Positions 1 to 6,981 of a stretch of 11,070 nt of DNA are shown one piece after another. Made by a program: the position numbers and the translations under genes. The DNA is taken from NCBI GenBank assembly GCA_937903315.1, contig CALCZO010000308.1, forward strand, positions 1-11,070, read 5' to 3'. The DNA comes from an uncultured Alphaproteobacteria bacterium (lineage in GTDB: Bacteria > Pseudomonadota > Alphaproteobacteria > Rhizobiales > Beijerinckiaceae). Under the pieces are notes generated by a model. That model saw only the letters and a list, made by a program, of their open reading frames with translations. It did not search any database and was not told where the DNA came from. Numbering within the stretch: the first letter of the stretch is position 1; the number at the start of each line of letters is the position of its first letter.

Positions 1-1
1 G

Positions 2-379
2 CGCTATGGCGAATACGCTGCGATCGGTGCCGGCGCGCATGGCCGCATCGCCACCGGCGACGGCCGGATGGCGCTGGCGACCGAGCGCAATCCGGAGCGT
101 TGGCTGGCCGCCGTCGAGGACCATGGGACCGGCGTCACCACCCGCGAGCGGCTCCACGACGAAGACATGGCGGATGAGTTCCTGCTGATGGGGCTGAGGC
201 TGGCCGAAGGGATCGATCCTGCCCGATTCGAAGCCCTGCGCGGCCGGCCGCTGGATGCCGAACGCATTGCTGCGCTGGAAGGCTACGGCTTCGTCCGCCG
301 CGATGGCGACGGACGCCTCAGGGTGACCGCCGAGGGCTTTCCCGTGCTCGATGCCGTGGTCGCCGATCTCGCAGCCTGA
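2..379 (+). CDS. hemW: HemW, radical SAM haem chaperone (C-terminal part only)
   Basis: The 3' 125 codons of a gene that begins before the window; the frame is open from base 2 to a TGA at 377-379. The first residues (YGEYAAIGAGAHGR) match the stretch with which HemN/HemW-family proteins follow the radical SAM core. The rest matches the HemN C-terminal domain: DEFLLMGLRLAEGID, then a winged-helix-like end with GYGFVRRDGDGRLRVTAEG. HemW is known as an S-adenosylmethionine-dependent haem-binding protein related to oxygen-independent coproporphyrinogen III oxidase, and is often misnamed as that enzyme. The Cys cluster that would bind the 4Fe-4S centre lies outside the window, so HemW versus HemN rests on the C-terminal pattern and on the neighbourhood. 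It converges on the lipoprotein gene, with 13 bp between stop codons. Confidence 0.88.
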   Translation, partial: RYGEYAAIGAGAHGRIATGDGRMALATERNPERWLAAVEDHGTGVTTRERLHDEDMADEFLLMGLRLAEGIDPARFEALRGRPLDAERIAALEGYGFVRRDGDGRLRVTAEGFPVLDAVVADLAA

Positions 380-397
380 CGCCGTATCCGCGTCAGG
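375..397. terminator. Hairpin spanning both convergent stop codons, probable bidirectional terminator
   Basis: CCTGACGC (375-382) and GCGTCAGG (390-397) are perfect 8-bp inverted repeats around a 7-base loop, CGTATCC. The TGA of hemW (377-379) lies in the left arm and the TGA of the convergent lipoprotein gene (395-393 on the - strand) in the right arm. No T-run follows on either side, so it is not a textbook intrinsic terminator. It may act with Rho or as a 3'-end stabilising structure. Confidence 0.5.
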
Positions 398-1613
398 TGC
401 CGGAGGCAAAGCTGCGCGGCGCGGCCTGAATCACCGTCGCCGTACCGTTGCCGATCTGATAGATGGCCAGTCCGCGATCATTGGTGCCGTCGGCGCGGAA
501 GCGGAACACGCCGTCCTGACCGCTGAACCCTGAACCATTGGTCAGCACCTGCTCGGAAAAGCGGTTGGCGCCCTGCGTACGGACCAGCGCGCTCATCAGC
601 GCCGCCGCATCGTAGGACAGGGTGGCGATACGGGTGGGATCGGCATTGAACTTGGCCCGATAGCGCTGGGCAAAGCCCTGGAAGCCGCCGCTTTCAGGGG
701 CCGCAAACCAGCCGCCATTGAGCGCCGTGGTCTTGAACACGCGCGCTTCGTTCCAGACGCCGGTTCCCAGCATCTGCACATTGCTGCCGATGCCGGCGGC
801 ACGAACTGCCGCAGCGACGGCGGGCACGCCGTTGCCGTCATCGGGAATGAACAGCGAATCGGCGCCGGCGATGCTGCCCTTGATCTTTGCGATCGCCGCG
901 TCGAGCGACGCCTTGTTGGACTGGTAGCGCTCGACCGCAACGACGCGCCCGCCCGATTGGGTCACCGCCTGCATGAAGGCGGCCTCGGCGACATTGCCGT
1001 AGGCGCTCTGCGGGATCAGCGCTGCAAACGACTTCTTGCCACGGCCGGCAGCGAACGCAACGATCCGCTGCACGTCCGTCTGGGGCATGAAGCTCAGAAG
1101 ATATACGCCGCGCGACGCGACAGACGCATCGGTCGAGAACGCGATCACCGGCTTTTGGCTGGCGCGGGCAACAGTGGCAACCGCCGATACGGACGGCGCG
1201 AACAACGGCCCCATGATGGCCTCGGCCCCCTGGGCCAGAGCTTCCTGCGCGGCGGCGCGTGCGCCCTCGGGCGTGCCCTGGTCATCCTTGACGAGAATGG
1301 TCAGTTCCTGACTGTTGAACTCGGTCAGCGCCATTTCGGCGGCATTGCGCAACGACTGCGCCGGAACCGACCCGGTCGCCGATGTCATCGGCAGGATCAG
1401 CGCCACGCGCACCGGACCGCTGCCGATCGTCGCGCCGGACACAGCCTGCGCGGGCTGCCCCGGATCGGAGCCAGCTTGCGAGAACTGCGGGAAGGTCGAG
1501 TTGATATCCGAGCAGGCGCCCAGCATCGCGGTAACGGCGGCAACGGCGGCCCATGTCCGGCCGGTCCTCGCCAGAGCGCTCAAAGAGCGGGTCATGCCCT
1601 GATCAAAGTCCAT
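393..1613 (-). CDS. Penicillin-binding protein activator / LpoA-like periplasmic-binding lipoprotein
   Basis: A 406-residue protein with a lipoprotein signal: Arg-rich n-region (R9, R16, R19), hydrophobic WAAVAAVTAM, and lipobox LGA-C at 31-34. Ser follows the Cys, so an outer-membrane destination is expected. The mature part is a type I periplasmic-binding fold. It starts at VRVALILPM, passes through GAEAIMGPLFAP, where the family places the hinge-proximal loop, and ends with YDAAALMSALVR and GVFRFRADG. This is the alphaproteobacterial relative of YraM/LpoA, which activates the PBP1A peptidoglycan synthase in E. coli; the branched-chain amino-acid-binding proteins are more distant relatives. 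The genetic context (divergent from rsmI, with yraN next) is the same linkage as yraL-yraM-yraN in enterics, which favours the LpoA-like call over amino-acid transport, as does the absence of ABC transporter genes. The start at 1613 was chosen for the AGAGGG four bases upstream; an in-frame ATG at 1652 would add 13 residues but has no ribosome site. Whether this shorter protein activates a PBP is inferred. Confidence 0.85.
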   Translation of the reverse strand: MDFDQGMTRSLSALARTGRTWAAVAAVTAMLGACSDINSTFPQFSQAGSDPGQPAQAVSGATIGSGPVRVALILPMTSATGSVPAQSLRNAAEMALTEFNSQELTILVKDDQGTPEGARAAAQEALAQGAEAIMGPLFAPSVSAVATVARASQKPVIAFSTDASVASRGVYLLSFMPQTDVQRIVAFAAGRGKKSFAALIPQSAYGNVAEAAFMQAVTQSGGRVVAVERYQSNKASLDAAIAKIKGSIAGADSLFIPDDGNGVPAVAAAVRAAGIGSNVQMLGTGVWNEARVFKTTALNGGWFAAPESGGFQGFAQRYRAKFNADPTRIATLSYDAAALMSALVRTQGANRFSEQVLTNGSGFSGQDGVFRFRADGTNDRGLAIYQIGNGTATVIQAAPRSFASGT

Positions 1614-1666
1614 GGAACCCTCTTCTCGTTCGAAACAGTGCACGTCAGACATCGTTTATGACGCAA

Positions 1667-1695
1667 TCGATTAACGATAACAGAACCAGTATAAT
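1667..1695 (+). promoter_or_regulatory. Candidate sigma-70 promoter for the rsmI run
   Basis: A perfect TATAAT at 1690-1695 lies 17 bases after TCGATT (1667-1672), which keeps three of six -35 consensus bases. It sits in the AT-rich part of the divergent region, about 120 bases before the rsmI start. No other sigma-70-like pair for the + strand run was found here. The -35 is weak, so this is a moderate guess. Confidence 0.35.
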
Positions 1696-1705
1696 CATAC
1701 GGTTA

Positions 1706-1739
1706 AAAATCACATCACGGTTAATGCCGGTCAACCGGC
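1706..1739 (-). promoter_or_regulatory. Candidate promoter and overlapping inverted repeat for the lipoprotein gene
   Basis: On the - strand, TTGACC (1734-1729) is followed after 17 bases by GATTTT (1711-1706), a weak -10. The -35 is inside the inverted repeat GCCGGT-CA-ACCGGC (1726-1739, 6-bp arms), so an operator there could block the promoter. Two direct copies of CGGTTAA at 1700 and 1718 are also present. No regulator can be named. Confidence 0.25.
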
Positions 1740-1779
1740 TGTCCCGATTGGCGGATCTGCGGTCAGTCGCGCAATTTTC

Positions 1780-1804
1780 CGGCTTGCCTTTCGGCGCCAA
1801 GCCG
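1780..1804 (+). promoter_or_regulatory. Leader hairpin just upstream of rsmI
   Basis: CGGCTTG (1780-1786) and CAAGCCG (1798-1804) form a 7-bp perfect stem with an 11-base loop. It ends 13 bases before the rsmI ATG. No purine-rich ribosome-binding sequence is seen between the stem and the ATG, so the hairpin occupies the space where translation control would act. No known riboswitch class is recognised. Confidence 0.3.
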
Positions 1805-1817
1805 CTGCAATTCACAC

Positions 1818-2717
1818 ATGTCCTCGCGCTTTTTTCTCGACGGCCACGCGTTCGATGCCCCTCCGCTTGCGCCGGGGCTGCATGTGGTGGCCACCCCGAT
1901 CGGCAATCTGGCCGATATCACGCTGCGGGCCTTGCGCACGCTCGCGGGCGCTGAGGCAATCCTCGTCGAGGACAGCCGCGTCACCCGTACACTGTTGACC
2001 CACTACGGCATCAGCCGTCCGATGTTCGCCTATCACGAGCACAACGGGCAAGCGCAGATTCCCCATGTGCTGGAACGGCTGGCACAGGGCCAGGCGCTGG
2101 CGCTGGTGTCCGATGCCGGGACGCCGCTGGTGTCCGATCCCGGTTATCGGCTGATCGAAGCGGCTCTTGCCGCGGGGTTTGCCGTTTCGCCGATCCCCGG
2201 CCCGTCGGCGGCCCTCGCCGCTCTGGTGATCTCGGACCTGCCGACCGACCGGTTCTTCTTCGAAGGGTTCCTGCCGGCCCGGCAGGGCGAGCGCAAGCGG
2301 CGGCTGCGGGAGCTGGCCGGCATTCCGGCAACGCTGGTGATCTATGAAGCGCCGCACCGGCTGATCGAAACGCTTGCCGACATGGTCGACGTGCTGGGCG
2401 AACGACGGGCGACCGTCGCGCGCGAACTGACCAAGAGATTCGAGACCGCACAGCGCGGCGCACTACCGGCGCTCCTGCACCATTACCGCGATACCGAGGC
2501 CCCGCGCGGCGAAATCGTGATCCTGATCGGCGCGGGCGACGAGACGACGACCGTTCTCGACGATGCCGCCATCGACCGGAACATCGTTGCGGCGCTTCAG
2601 ACCCATTCTCCCCGCGATGCCGCTACCGTGGTCGCCGCCGCGCTCGGCCTGCCCCGCCGGCAGGTCTATGCCCGGATCGCGGCGATGAACGCGGCCCGGC
2701 CGGACGATGGACGGTGA
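1818..2717 (+). CDS. rsmI: RsmI, 16S rRNA (cytidine-1402 2'-O)-methyltransferase
   Basis: A 299-residue cytoplasmic SAM-dependent methyltransferase of the tetrapyrrole-methylase fold that 2'-O-methylates C1402 in the decoding centre of 16S rRNA. Visible family blocks are TPIGNLADITLRAL (26-39), EDSR (51-54), VSDAGTPLVSDPG (97-109, the substrate and SAM loop), PGPSA (127-131), FEGFLP (148-153) and YEAPHR (176-181). A helix-turn-helix-like tail (LGLPRRQVYARIAAMN) closes the protein, as is usual. Length is normal (E. coli about 286). The ATG at 1818 gives an N-terminus of about 20 residues before the first beta strand. It lacks an obvious Shine-Dalgarno, so a leaderless or atypical start is possible. 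It overlaps yraN by 4 bp (GTGA). The adjacency to the LpoA-like gene and yraN is conserved widely in proteobacteria. Confidence 0.95.
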   Translation: MSSRFFLDGHAFDAPPLAPGLHVVATPIGNLADITLRALRTLAGAEAILVEDSRVTRTLLTHYGISRPMFAYHEHNGQAQIPHVLERLAQGQALALVSDAGTPLVSDPGYRLIEAALAAGFAVSPIPGPSAALAALVISDLPTDRFFFEGFLPARQGERKRRLRELAGIPATLVIYEAPHRLIETLADMVDVLGERRATVARELTKRFETAQRGALPALLHHYRDTEAPRGEIVILIGAGDETTTVLDDAAIDRNIVAALQTHSPRDAATVVAAALGLPRRQVYARIAAMNAARPDDGR

Positions 2718-3070
2718 CGCGCCGGCAGGCCTATGTCTACGGTCTTGAGGCCGAATGGCTGGCCGCTGCGTTGCTGCGATGCAAGGGCTACCGCATTCTG
2801 GCGCGGCGCTACGTCGCGGCGGGGGGCGAGATCGATCTTGTCGCCGAACGGCTGGGCACCGTGGTGTTTGTCGAGGTCAAGGCGCGCGGCACCATCGAGG
2901 CTGCCCGGCTGACCATGACGCCTGACAAATGCCGGCGGATTTCACGGGCCGCACGGGTATTCCTCGCGCAACGCGGGCGGCTGCCGCAGACAATCCGGCT
3001 GGATGCGATCTTCATGGCACCGGGCTGCCTGCCCCGCCACGAACACGCGGTCGGCACCATCGACATATAG
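2714..3070 (+). CDS. yraN: YraN / UPF0102 family putative endonuclease
   Basis: A 118-residue protein of the YraN family, predicted from its fold to be a restriction-endonuclease-like (PD-(D/E)XK) nuclease, with no firm biological role. The core is GGEIDL (37-42) followed by FVEVKAR (52-58), with E39, D41, E54 and K56 as the likely metal site. The N-terminal GLEAEWLAAALLRCKGYRIL and the late RLDAIF (95-100) are also typical. Translation starts at a GTG whose last two bases are in the rsmI TGA, so the two genes are almost certainly translationally coupled. The ATG at 2707 is in another frame and closes quickly. The length is normal. The substrate is unknown; its linkage to rsmI and an LpoA-like gene is conserved but unexplained. 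Confidence 0.9.
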   Translation: MTRRQAYVYGLEAEWLAAALLRCKGYRILARRYVAAGGEIDLVAERLGTVVFVEVKARGTIEAARLTMTPDKCRRISRAARVFLAQRGRLPQTIRLDAIFMAPGCLPRHEHAVGTIDI

Positions 3071-3092
3071 GCCATGCCTGTCTGGCAGTGGC
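3071..3092 (+). other. Hairpin directly after the yraN stop codon
   Basis: GCCA-TGCC (3071-3078) pairs with GGCA-G-TGGC (3084-3092): 8 base pairs with one bulged G and the 5-base loop TGTCT. It starts on the base after the yraN TAG. There is no T-run, so complete termination is unlikely. Partial termination, or protection of the rsmI-yraN message from exonucleases, is possible. The remaining 52 bases to the gshB ATG hold no convincing promoter. Confidence 0.3.
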
Positions 3093-3144
3093 ATTGGTGC
3101 GGACGATCCGCTAGTCTTCGAACAACCCAACCGTGGACTGTCTC

Positions 3145-4101
3145 ATGACCAGAACGCCGCTCACCGTCGCCGTCCAGATGGACCCGATCCAGTCGATCAA
3201 CATCAAGGGCGATTCGACCTTTGCGCTGATGCTGGAGGCGCAGGCGCGCGGACACCGGCTGGTCTATTACACCACCGACCGGCTCTCGATGCGCGACGGG
3301 ACGGTGGTGGCCGCCGTACGCCCGGTCAGCGTGCGCGATGTCGAGGGCGATCATGTCACGCTGGGCGACGAGGAGCGAATCGATCTGGCGACCACCGATG
3401 TGGTGCTGATGCGGCAGGACCCGCCGTTCGACATGAACTACATCACCGCAACGCACCTGCTGGAGCGCATCCACCCGCGCACGCTGGTGGTCAACAATCC
3501 ATGCGAAGTGCGCAATGCACCCGAAAAGCTGTTCGTCACCGAATTTCCCGATCTGATGCCGGCGACATTGATCACCCGCGACAAGGCCGAGATCAACGCC
3601 TTCCGGGCCGAGCACGGCGACATCGTGATGAAGCCGCTCTATGGCAACGGCGGCGCGGCGGTGTTCAAGGTGGCGCGCAACGATCCCAATTTCGGCTCGC
3701 TGTTCGATCTGTTTTCGGTCACCTTCCGCGAGCCGTGGGTATGCCAGCGGTTCCTGCCGGAGGTCAAACACGGCGACAAGCGCATCATCCTGATCGATGG
3801 CGAGGCGGCAGGGGCGATCAACCGCGTCCCGGCAGAGGACGACATCCGCTCGAACATGGTGCGCGGCGGGGCGGCCCAGCCGACCGATCTGTCGCCGCGC
3901 GAGACGGAGATCTGCACGCGGATCGGCCCTGCGCTGAAGGCGCGCGGCCTGATCTTTGTCGGCATCGATGTCATCGACGGCCATCTGACAGAGATCAACG
4001 TCACCTCGCCCACCGGCCTGCGCGCGATCAGGCGGCTCGGCGGCCCTGATCTCGCCGTGCCGATCTGGGATGTGATCGAAGCCAAGCGCGGATCGCGGTA
4101 A
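3145..4101 (+). CDS. gshB: Glutathione synthase
   Basis: A 318-residue ATP-grasp enzyme that joins gamma-glutamylcysteine and glycine to give glutathione in the cytosol. It aligns along its length with E. coli GshB (about 316 residues). Landmarks are MDPIQSINIKGDSTFA near the N-terminus, VLMRQDPPFDMNYI (87-100), the ATP-grasp loop KPLYGNGG (163-170), GDKR (210-213) and the metal- and ATP-binding EINVTSPTG (283-291). The ATG at 3145 was preferred to an in-frame GTG at 3133 because it gives the usual short N-terminus; neither has a strong ribosome site. The stop TAA shares its last base with the glnD ATG. The gene for the first step (gshA) is not in the window. Confidence 0.96.
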   Translation: MTRTPLTVAVQMDPIQSINIKGDSTFALMLEAQARGHRLVYYTTDRLSMRDGTVVAAVRPVSVRDVEGDHVTLGDEERIDLATTDVVLMRQDPPFDMNYITATHLLERIHPRTLVVNNPCEVRNAPEKLFVTEFPDLMPATLITRDKAEINAFRAEHGDIVMKPLYGNGGAAVFKVARNDPNFGSLFDLFSVTFREPWVCQRFLPEVKHGDKRIILIDGEAAGAINRVPAEDDIRSNMVRGGAAQPTDLSPRETEICTRIGPALKARGLIFVGIDVIDGHLTEINVTSPTGLRAIRRLGGPDLAVPIWDVIEAKRGSR

Positions 4102-6911
4102 TGGCTGCCGCCTCCTCGCATCCGCCCGGCAAGACGCCGGCGTTCCTGCCTGATACGGCGGCCTCGCTGTGGCCGGCCGATGCAGCGCGGCTGTTCGCGC
4201 AGGCGCTGGAGGCAATCCCCGCCGATGCCTCACCCGAGACGATGCGGGCCGAGATCGTCCGCTGGGGCAAATCGGTGCTGGCCACCGCGCGTGATCAGGC
4301 CCATTCCGTGCTGCTGACGCAGGGCGGCATGGCGTGTGCGCGCACCCTGTCCGAAGCGCAGGACGGAATCATTCGCGCGCTGTATCAATTCGTCATCGAG
4401 CGGCTCTACCCGGTCGCCAACCCGACGATGGGCGAGAAGATCGCCGTCTGCGCGGTCGGCGGCTATGGCCGCGAGACGCTGGCACCGGGGTCGGATGTCG
4501 ATATCCTGTTCCTGATGGCCCATTCCACCCCGTGGGGCGAGAGCGTGGCCGAGGCGATGCTCTATCCGTTGTGGGATCTGGGGCTGAAGATCGGTCATGC
4601 GACGCGCAGCATCGACGAATGCGTCAAGGCCGCGGAAGCGGATATGACCGTGCGGACCGCACTGATCGAGGCGCGGCTGATCTGCGGCGATGCGGAGCTG
4701 TTCCAGGCGTTCGAGACCCGGTTCGATCGCGACGTGATCGCCGGCAGCGCGATGGAATTCGTGCAGGCCAAGATGCAGGAGCGCGAGCAGCGCATCGCGA
4801 AGGCCGGCAATTCGCGCTACCTCGTCGAGCCGAACGTCAAGGAAGGCAAGGGCGGCCTGCGCGACCTGCAGATGCTGTTCTGGATCGCGCGCTACGTCTA
4901 CCGGGTGAAGAGCCGCGAGGAACTGGTCAAGATCGGCCTGTTCACCGACTATGAACTCGGGCTGTTCAACCGTTGCGACGAGTTTCTCTGGCGGGTGCGC
5001 TGCCATATGCATTTCGTCACCGGGCGAGCCGAGGAACGGCTCAGTTTCGAATTGCAGCGGGCGCTGGCCGAACGGCTGAACTACCGCACGCGTGGGGCGC
5101 TCAGCCCGGTTGAGCGGTTCATGAAGCACTATTTTCTCGTTGCCAAGGAAGTGGGCGATCTGACTGCCATCGTCTCGGCGGCGCTGGAAGCGCAGGAGAG
5201 CCGGCCAACGGCCCTGTTCGACCGGTTCATCGGCAAGTTCCGCCGCCGTCGCGCCCTGTCGGGAACCAAGGATTTTCTCGTCGATTCGGGCCGCATCACG
5301 GTCGCCGACGACGATGTGTTCAACCGTGACCCGGTCAACCTGATCCGGCTGTTCTGGTATGCCGACCGCTACCAGCTGCCGATCCATCCCGATTCCTCAC
5401 GCCTGACGACCCTGTCGCTCCGGCTGATCGATGCCAAGGTGCGTGAGGACAAGGCCGCCAACGCGCTGTTTCTCGAAATTCTCGCCTCGCGCAACGGCAA
5501 CCCGGAGACGGTGCTGCGGCGCATGCATGCCACGGGGGTGCTTGGCCGCTTCATCCCTGATTTTGCCCGCATCAACGCGATGATGCAGTTCTCGATGTAC
5601 CACCACTACACGGTGGACGAGCATACGCTCAGAGCGATCGGCATCCTGTCCGATCTCGAATTCGGTCGCCTCAAGGAGGCGCATCCGGTCGCCCACGAGA
5701 TCATGCCCAACATGCCGAGCCGCACCGCGCTCTATGTCGCGCTGTTCCTGCATGACATCGGCAAGGGACGCGAGGAGGCGCATGAACTGGTCGGCGCGCG
5801 GATCGCGCGCGATCTGTGCCCGCGTCTCGGGCTGTCGCCGGGTGAGACCGAGACCGTCGTCTGGCTGGTCGAGCACCACCTCGACATGTCGCAGACTGCC
5901 CAGTCGCGCGATATATCCGATCCCCGGACAATCAGCACCTTCACCTCGACGGTCCAGACCATCGAGCGGCTGAAACTGTTGCTGGTGCTGACGATCTGCG
6001 ACATCAAGGCCGTCGGGCCCGGTGTCTGGAACGGCTGGAAGGGCCAGTTGCTGCGGGCGCTGTACTGGGAATCCGAAGCCGTGCTGGCCGGCGGCGATTC
6101 GACCAACGAGCGCGATGCGCGGGTCGAGGCCTCGCGGCAGGCCCTACGCAGGGAGCTGGCCGACTGGGATGATGCCACCTTCAACGCCTATGCCCAGCGG
6201 CTGCATGCCGGATACTGGGCCAAGGTCGATCTCGACCGGCAGGTGCGGCACGCGCGGCTGATCGCCAAGGCTGACCAGAGCGGCGAGCGGTTCAGGACCG
6301 AGTTCGGCACCAACGCGTTCCAGGGCGTAACCGAAATCACCGTTCTGGCGCTCGATCATCCGCGCCTTTTGGCCATCGTGACCGGTGCCTGCGCCGCGGC
6401 CGGCGCCAATATCGCCGAAGCGCAGATCTTCACCACATCCGACGGGCTGGCGCTCGACACCATCCTGCTGTCGCGCGCGTTTGCCGATGATGCCGACGAA
6501 CTGCGCCGCGCCGAGCGGGTGGCCAACCACATCGTCCGCGCACTCAAAGGTGAAATCCGGCTGCCCGATGTCGTCGCCTCGCGCGCCGCGCAGAACAAGC
6601 GCAGCACCACCTTTGTTGTCTCGCCGAACGTGTCAATCGACAACCAGCTGTCGGCCCGCTCGACCGTCGTCGAGGTCACCGGGCTTGACCGGCCGGGGCT
6701 GCTCTACGAACTGACGACCGAAATCGGCAAGCTCAATCTCAACATCAATTCGGCTCGGATCATCACCTACGGCGAAAAGGCGGTCGACGTGTTCTATGTC
6801 ACCGATCTGACCGGCGGCAAGATCGAGCAGGCCAGCCGGCAGGCCCAGATCACCCGGCATCTGCTTGAGGTGCTCGAACCGCCCGTGCTGGCCACGAACG
6901 CCGCATCTTGA
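4101..6911 (+). CDS. glnD: GlnD, bifunctional PII uridylyltransferase / uridylyl-removing enzyme
   Basis: A 936-residue protein, slightly longer than E. coli GlnD (890). It adds UMP to PII proteins when glutamine is low and removes it when glutamine is high, and so sets glutamine synthetase and nitrogen-gene activity. Domains in order are: the nucleotidyltransferase, with GGYGRETLAPGSDVDI (GGYGR at 120-124, D132 and D134 binding metal); a helical linker; the HD hydrolase domain, with HHYTVDEH (501-508), LHDIGKG (H551, D552) and VEHHLDMS (H592, H593); and two C-terminal ACT domains sensing glutamine, starting near 745 (ITVLALDHPRLLAIV) and near 855 (VVEVTGLDRPGLLYEL). All catalytic motifs are intact. 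The ATG overlaps the gshB TAA by one base (TAATG), so coupled translation is likely. Neither glnB nor glnK is visible here. Confidence 0.97.
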   Translation: MAAASSHPPGKTPAFLPDTAASLWPADAARLFAQALEAIPADASPETMRAEIVRWGKSVLATARDQAHSVLLTQGGMACARTLSEAQDGIIRALYQFVIERLYPVANPTMGEKIAVCAVGGYGRETLAPGSDVDILFLMAHSTPWGESVAEAMLYPLWDLGLKIGHATRSIDECVKAAEADMTVRTALIEARLICGDAELFQAFETRFDRDVIAGSAMEFVQAKMQEREQRIAKAGNSRYLVEPNVKEGKGGLRDLQMLFWIARYVYRVKSREELVKIGLFTDYELGLFNRCDEFLWRVRCHMHFVTGRAEERLSFELQRALAERLNYRTRGALSPVERFMKHYFLVAKEVGDLTAIVSAALEAQESRPTALFDRFIGKFRRRRALSGTKDFLVDSGRITVADDDVFNRDPVNLIRLFWYADRYQLPIHPDSSRLTTLSLRLIDAKVREDKAANALFLEILASRNGNPETVLRRMHATGVLGRFIPDFARINAMMQFSMYHHYTVDEHTLRAIGILSDLEFGRLKEAHPVAHEIMPNMPSRTALYVALFLHDIGKGREEAHELVGARIARDLCPRLGLSPGETETVVWLVEHHLDMSQTAQSRDISDPRTISTFTSTVQTIERLKLLLVLTICDIKAVGPGVWNGWKGQLLRALYWESEAVLAGGDSTNERDARVEASRQALRRELADWDDATFNAYAQRLHAGYWAKVDLDRQVRHARLIAKADQSGERFRTEFGTNAFQGVTEITVLALDHPRLLAIVTGACAAAGANIAEAQIFTTSDGLALDTILLSRAFADDADELRRAERVANHIVRALKGEIRLPDVVASRAAQNKRSTTFVVSPNVSIDNQLSARSTVVEVTGLDRPGLLYELTTEIGKLNLNINSARIITYGEKAVDVFYVTDLTGGKIEQASRQAQITRHLLEVLEPPVLATNAAS

Positions 6912-6938
6912 TTTTTGCCCGTCCGACCGCGATATCCG
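6907..6938 (+). promoter_or_regulatory. Candidate RpoH (sigma-32) heat-shock promoter for grpE
   Basis: CTTG (6907-6910) overlaps the glnD stop codon. After 18 bases comes GCGATATCCG (6929-6938). As I recall it, the alphaproteobacterial heat-shock consensus is CTTG-N17/18-CYTATNTNNG; the -10 part here matches five of its seven fixed positions. Initiation would fall near 6945, about 37 bases before the GTG at 6982 with its Shine-Dalgarno. The consensus is from memory and no score was computed. Confidence 0.4.
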
Positions 6939-6981
6939 GTGATCAACGTGCGTCGTGAATCCCCGTGAAAGGTCTGCCCCC

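Noticed and set aside
957..1661. 234-codon + strand frame opposite the lipoprotein gene
   Set aside because: Opposite a protein with a clear lipobox and periplasmic-binding fold; the translation is Arg- and Gly-rich without motifs.
1671..1724. Several TTAA sequences suggesting a CtrA site
   Set aside because: The CtrA consensus needs TTAA-N7-TTAA. The copies at 1703 and 1721 have 14 bases between them, and the one at 1671 has no partner.
2809..4233. 474-codon open frame on the - strand opposite yraN and gshB
   Set aside because: The translation is low-complexity in Arg, His, Asp and Gln, with no family motif, while the + strand has two complete, recognisable enzymes. It is an antisense shadow of GC-rich codon usage.
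4230..5387. 385-codon open frame on the - strand inside glnD
   Set aside because: GlnD motifs run through the same bases on the + strand. The antisense product has no recognisable domain or ribosome site.
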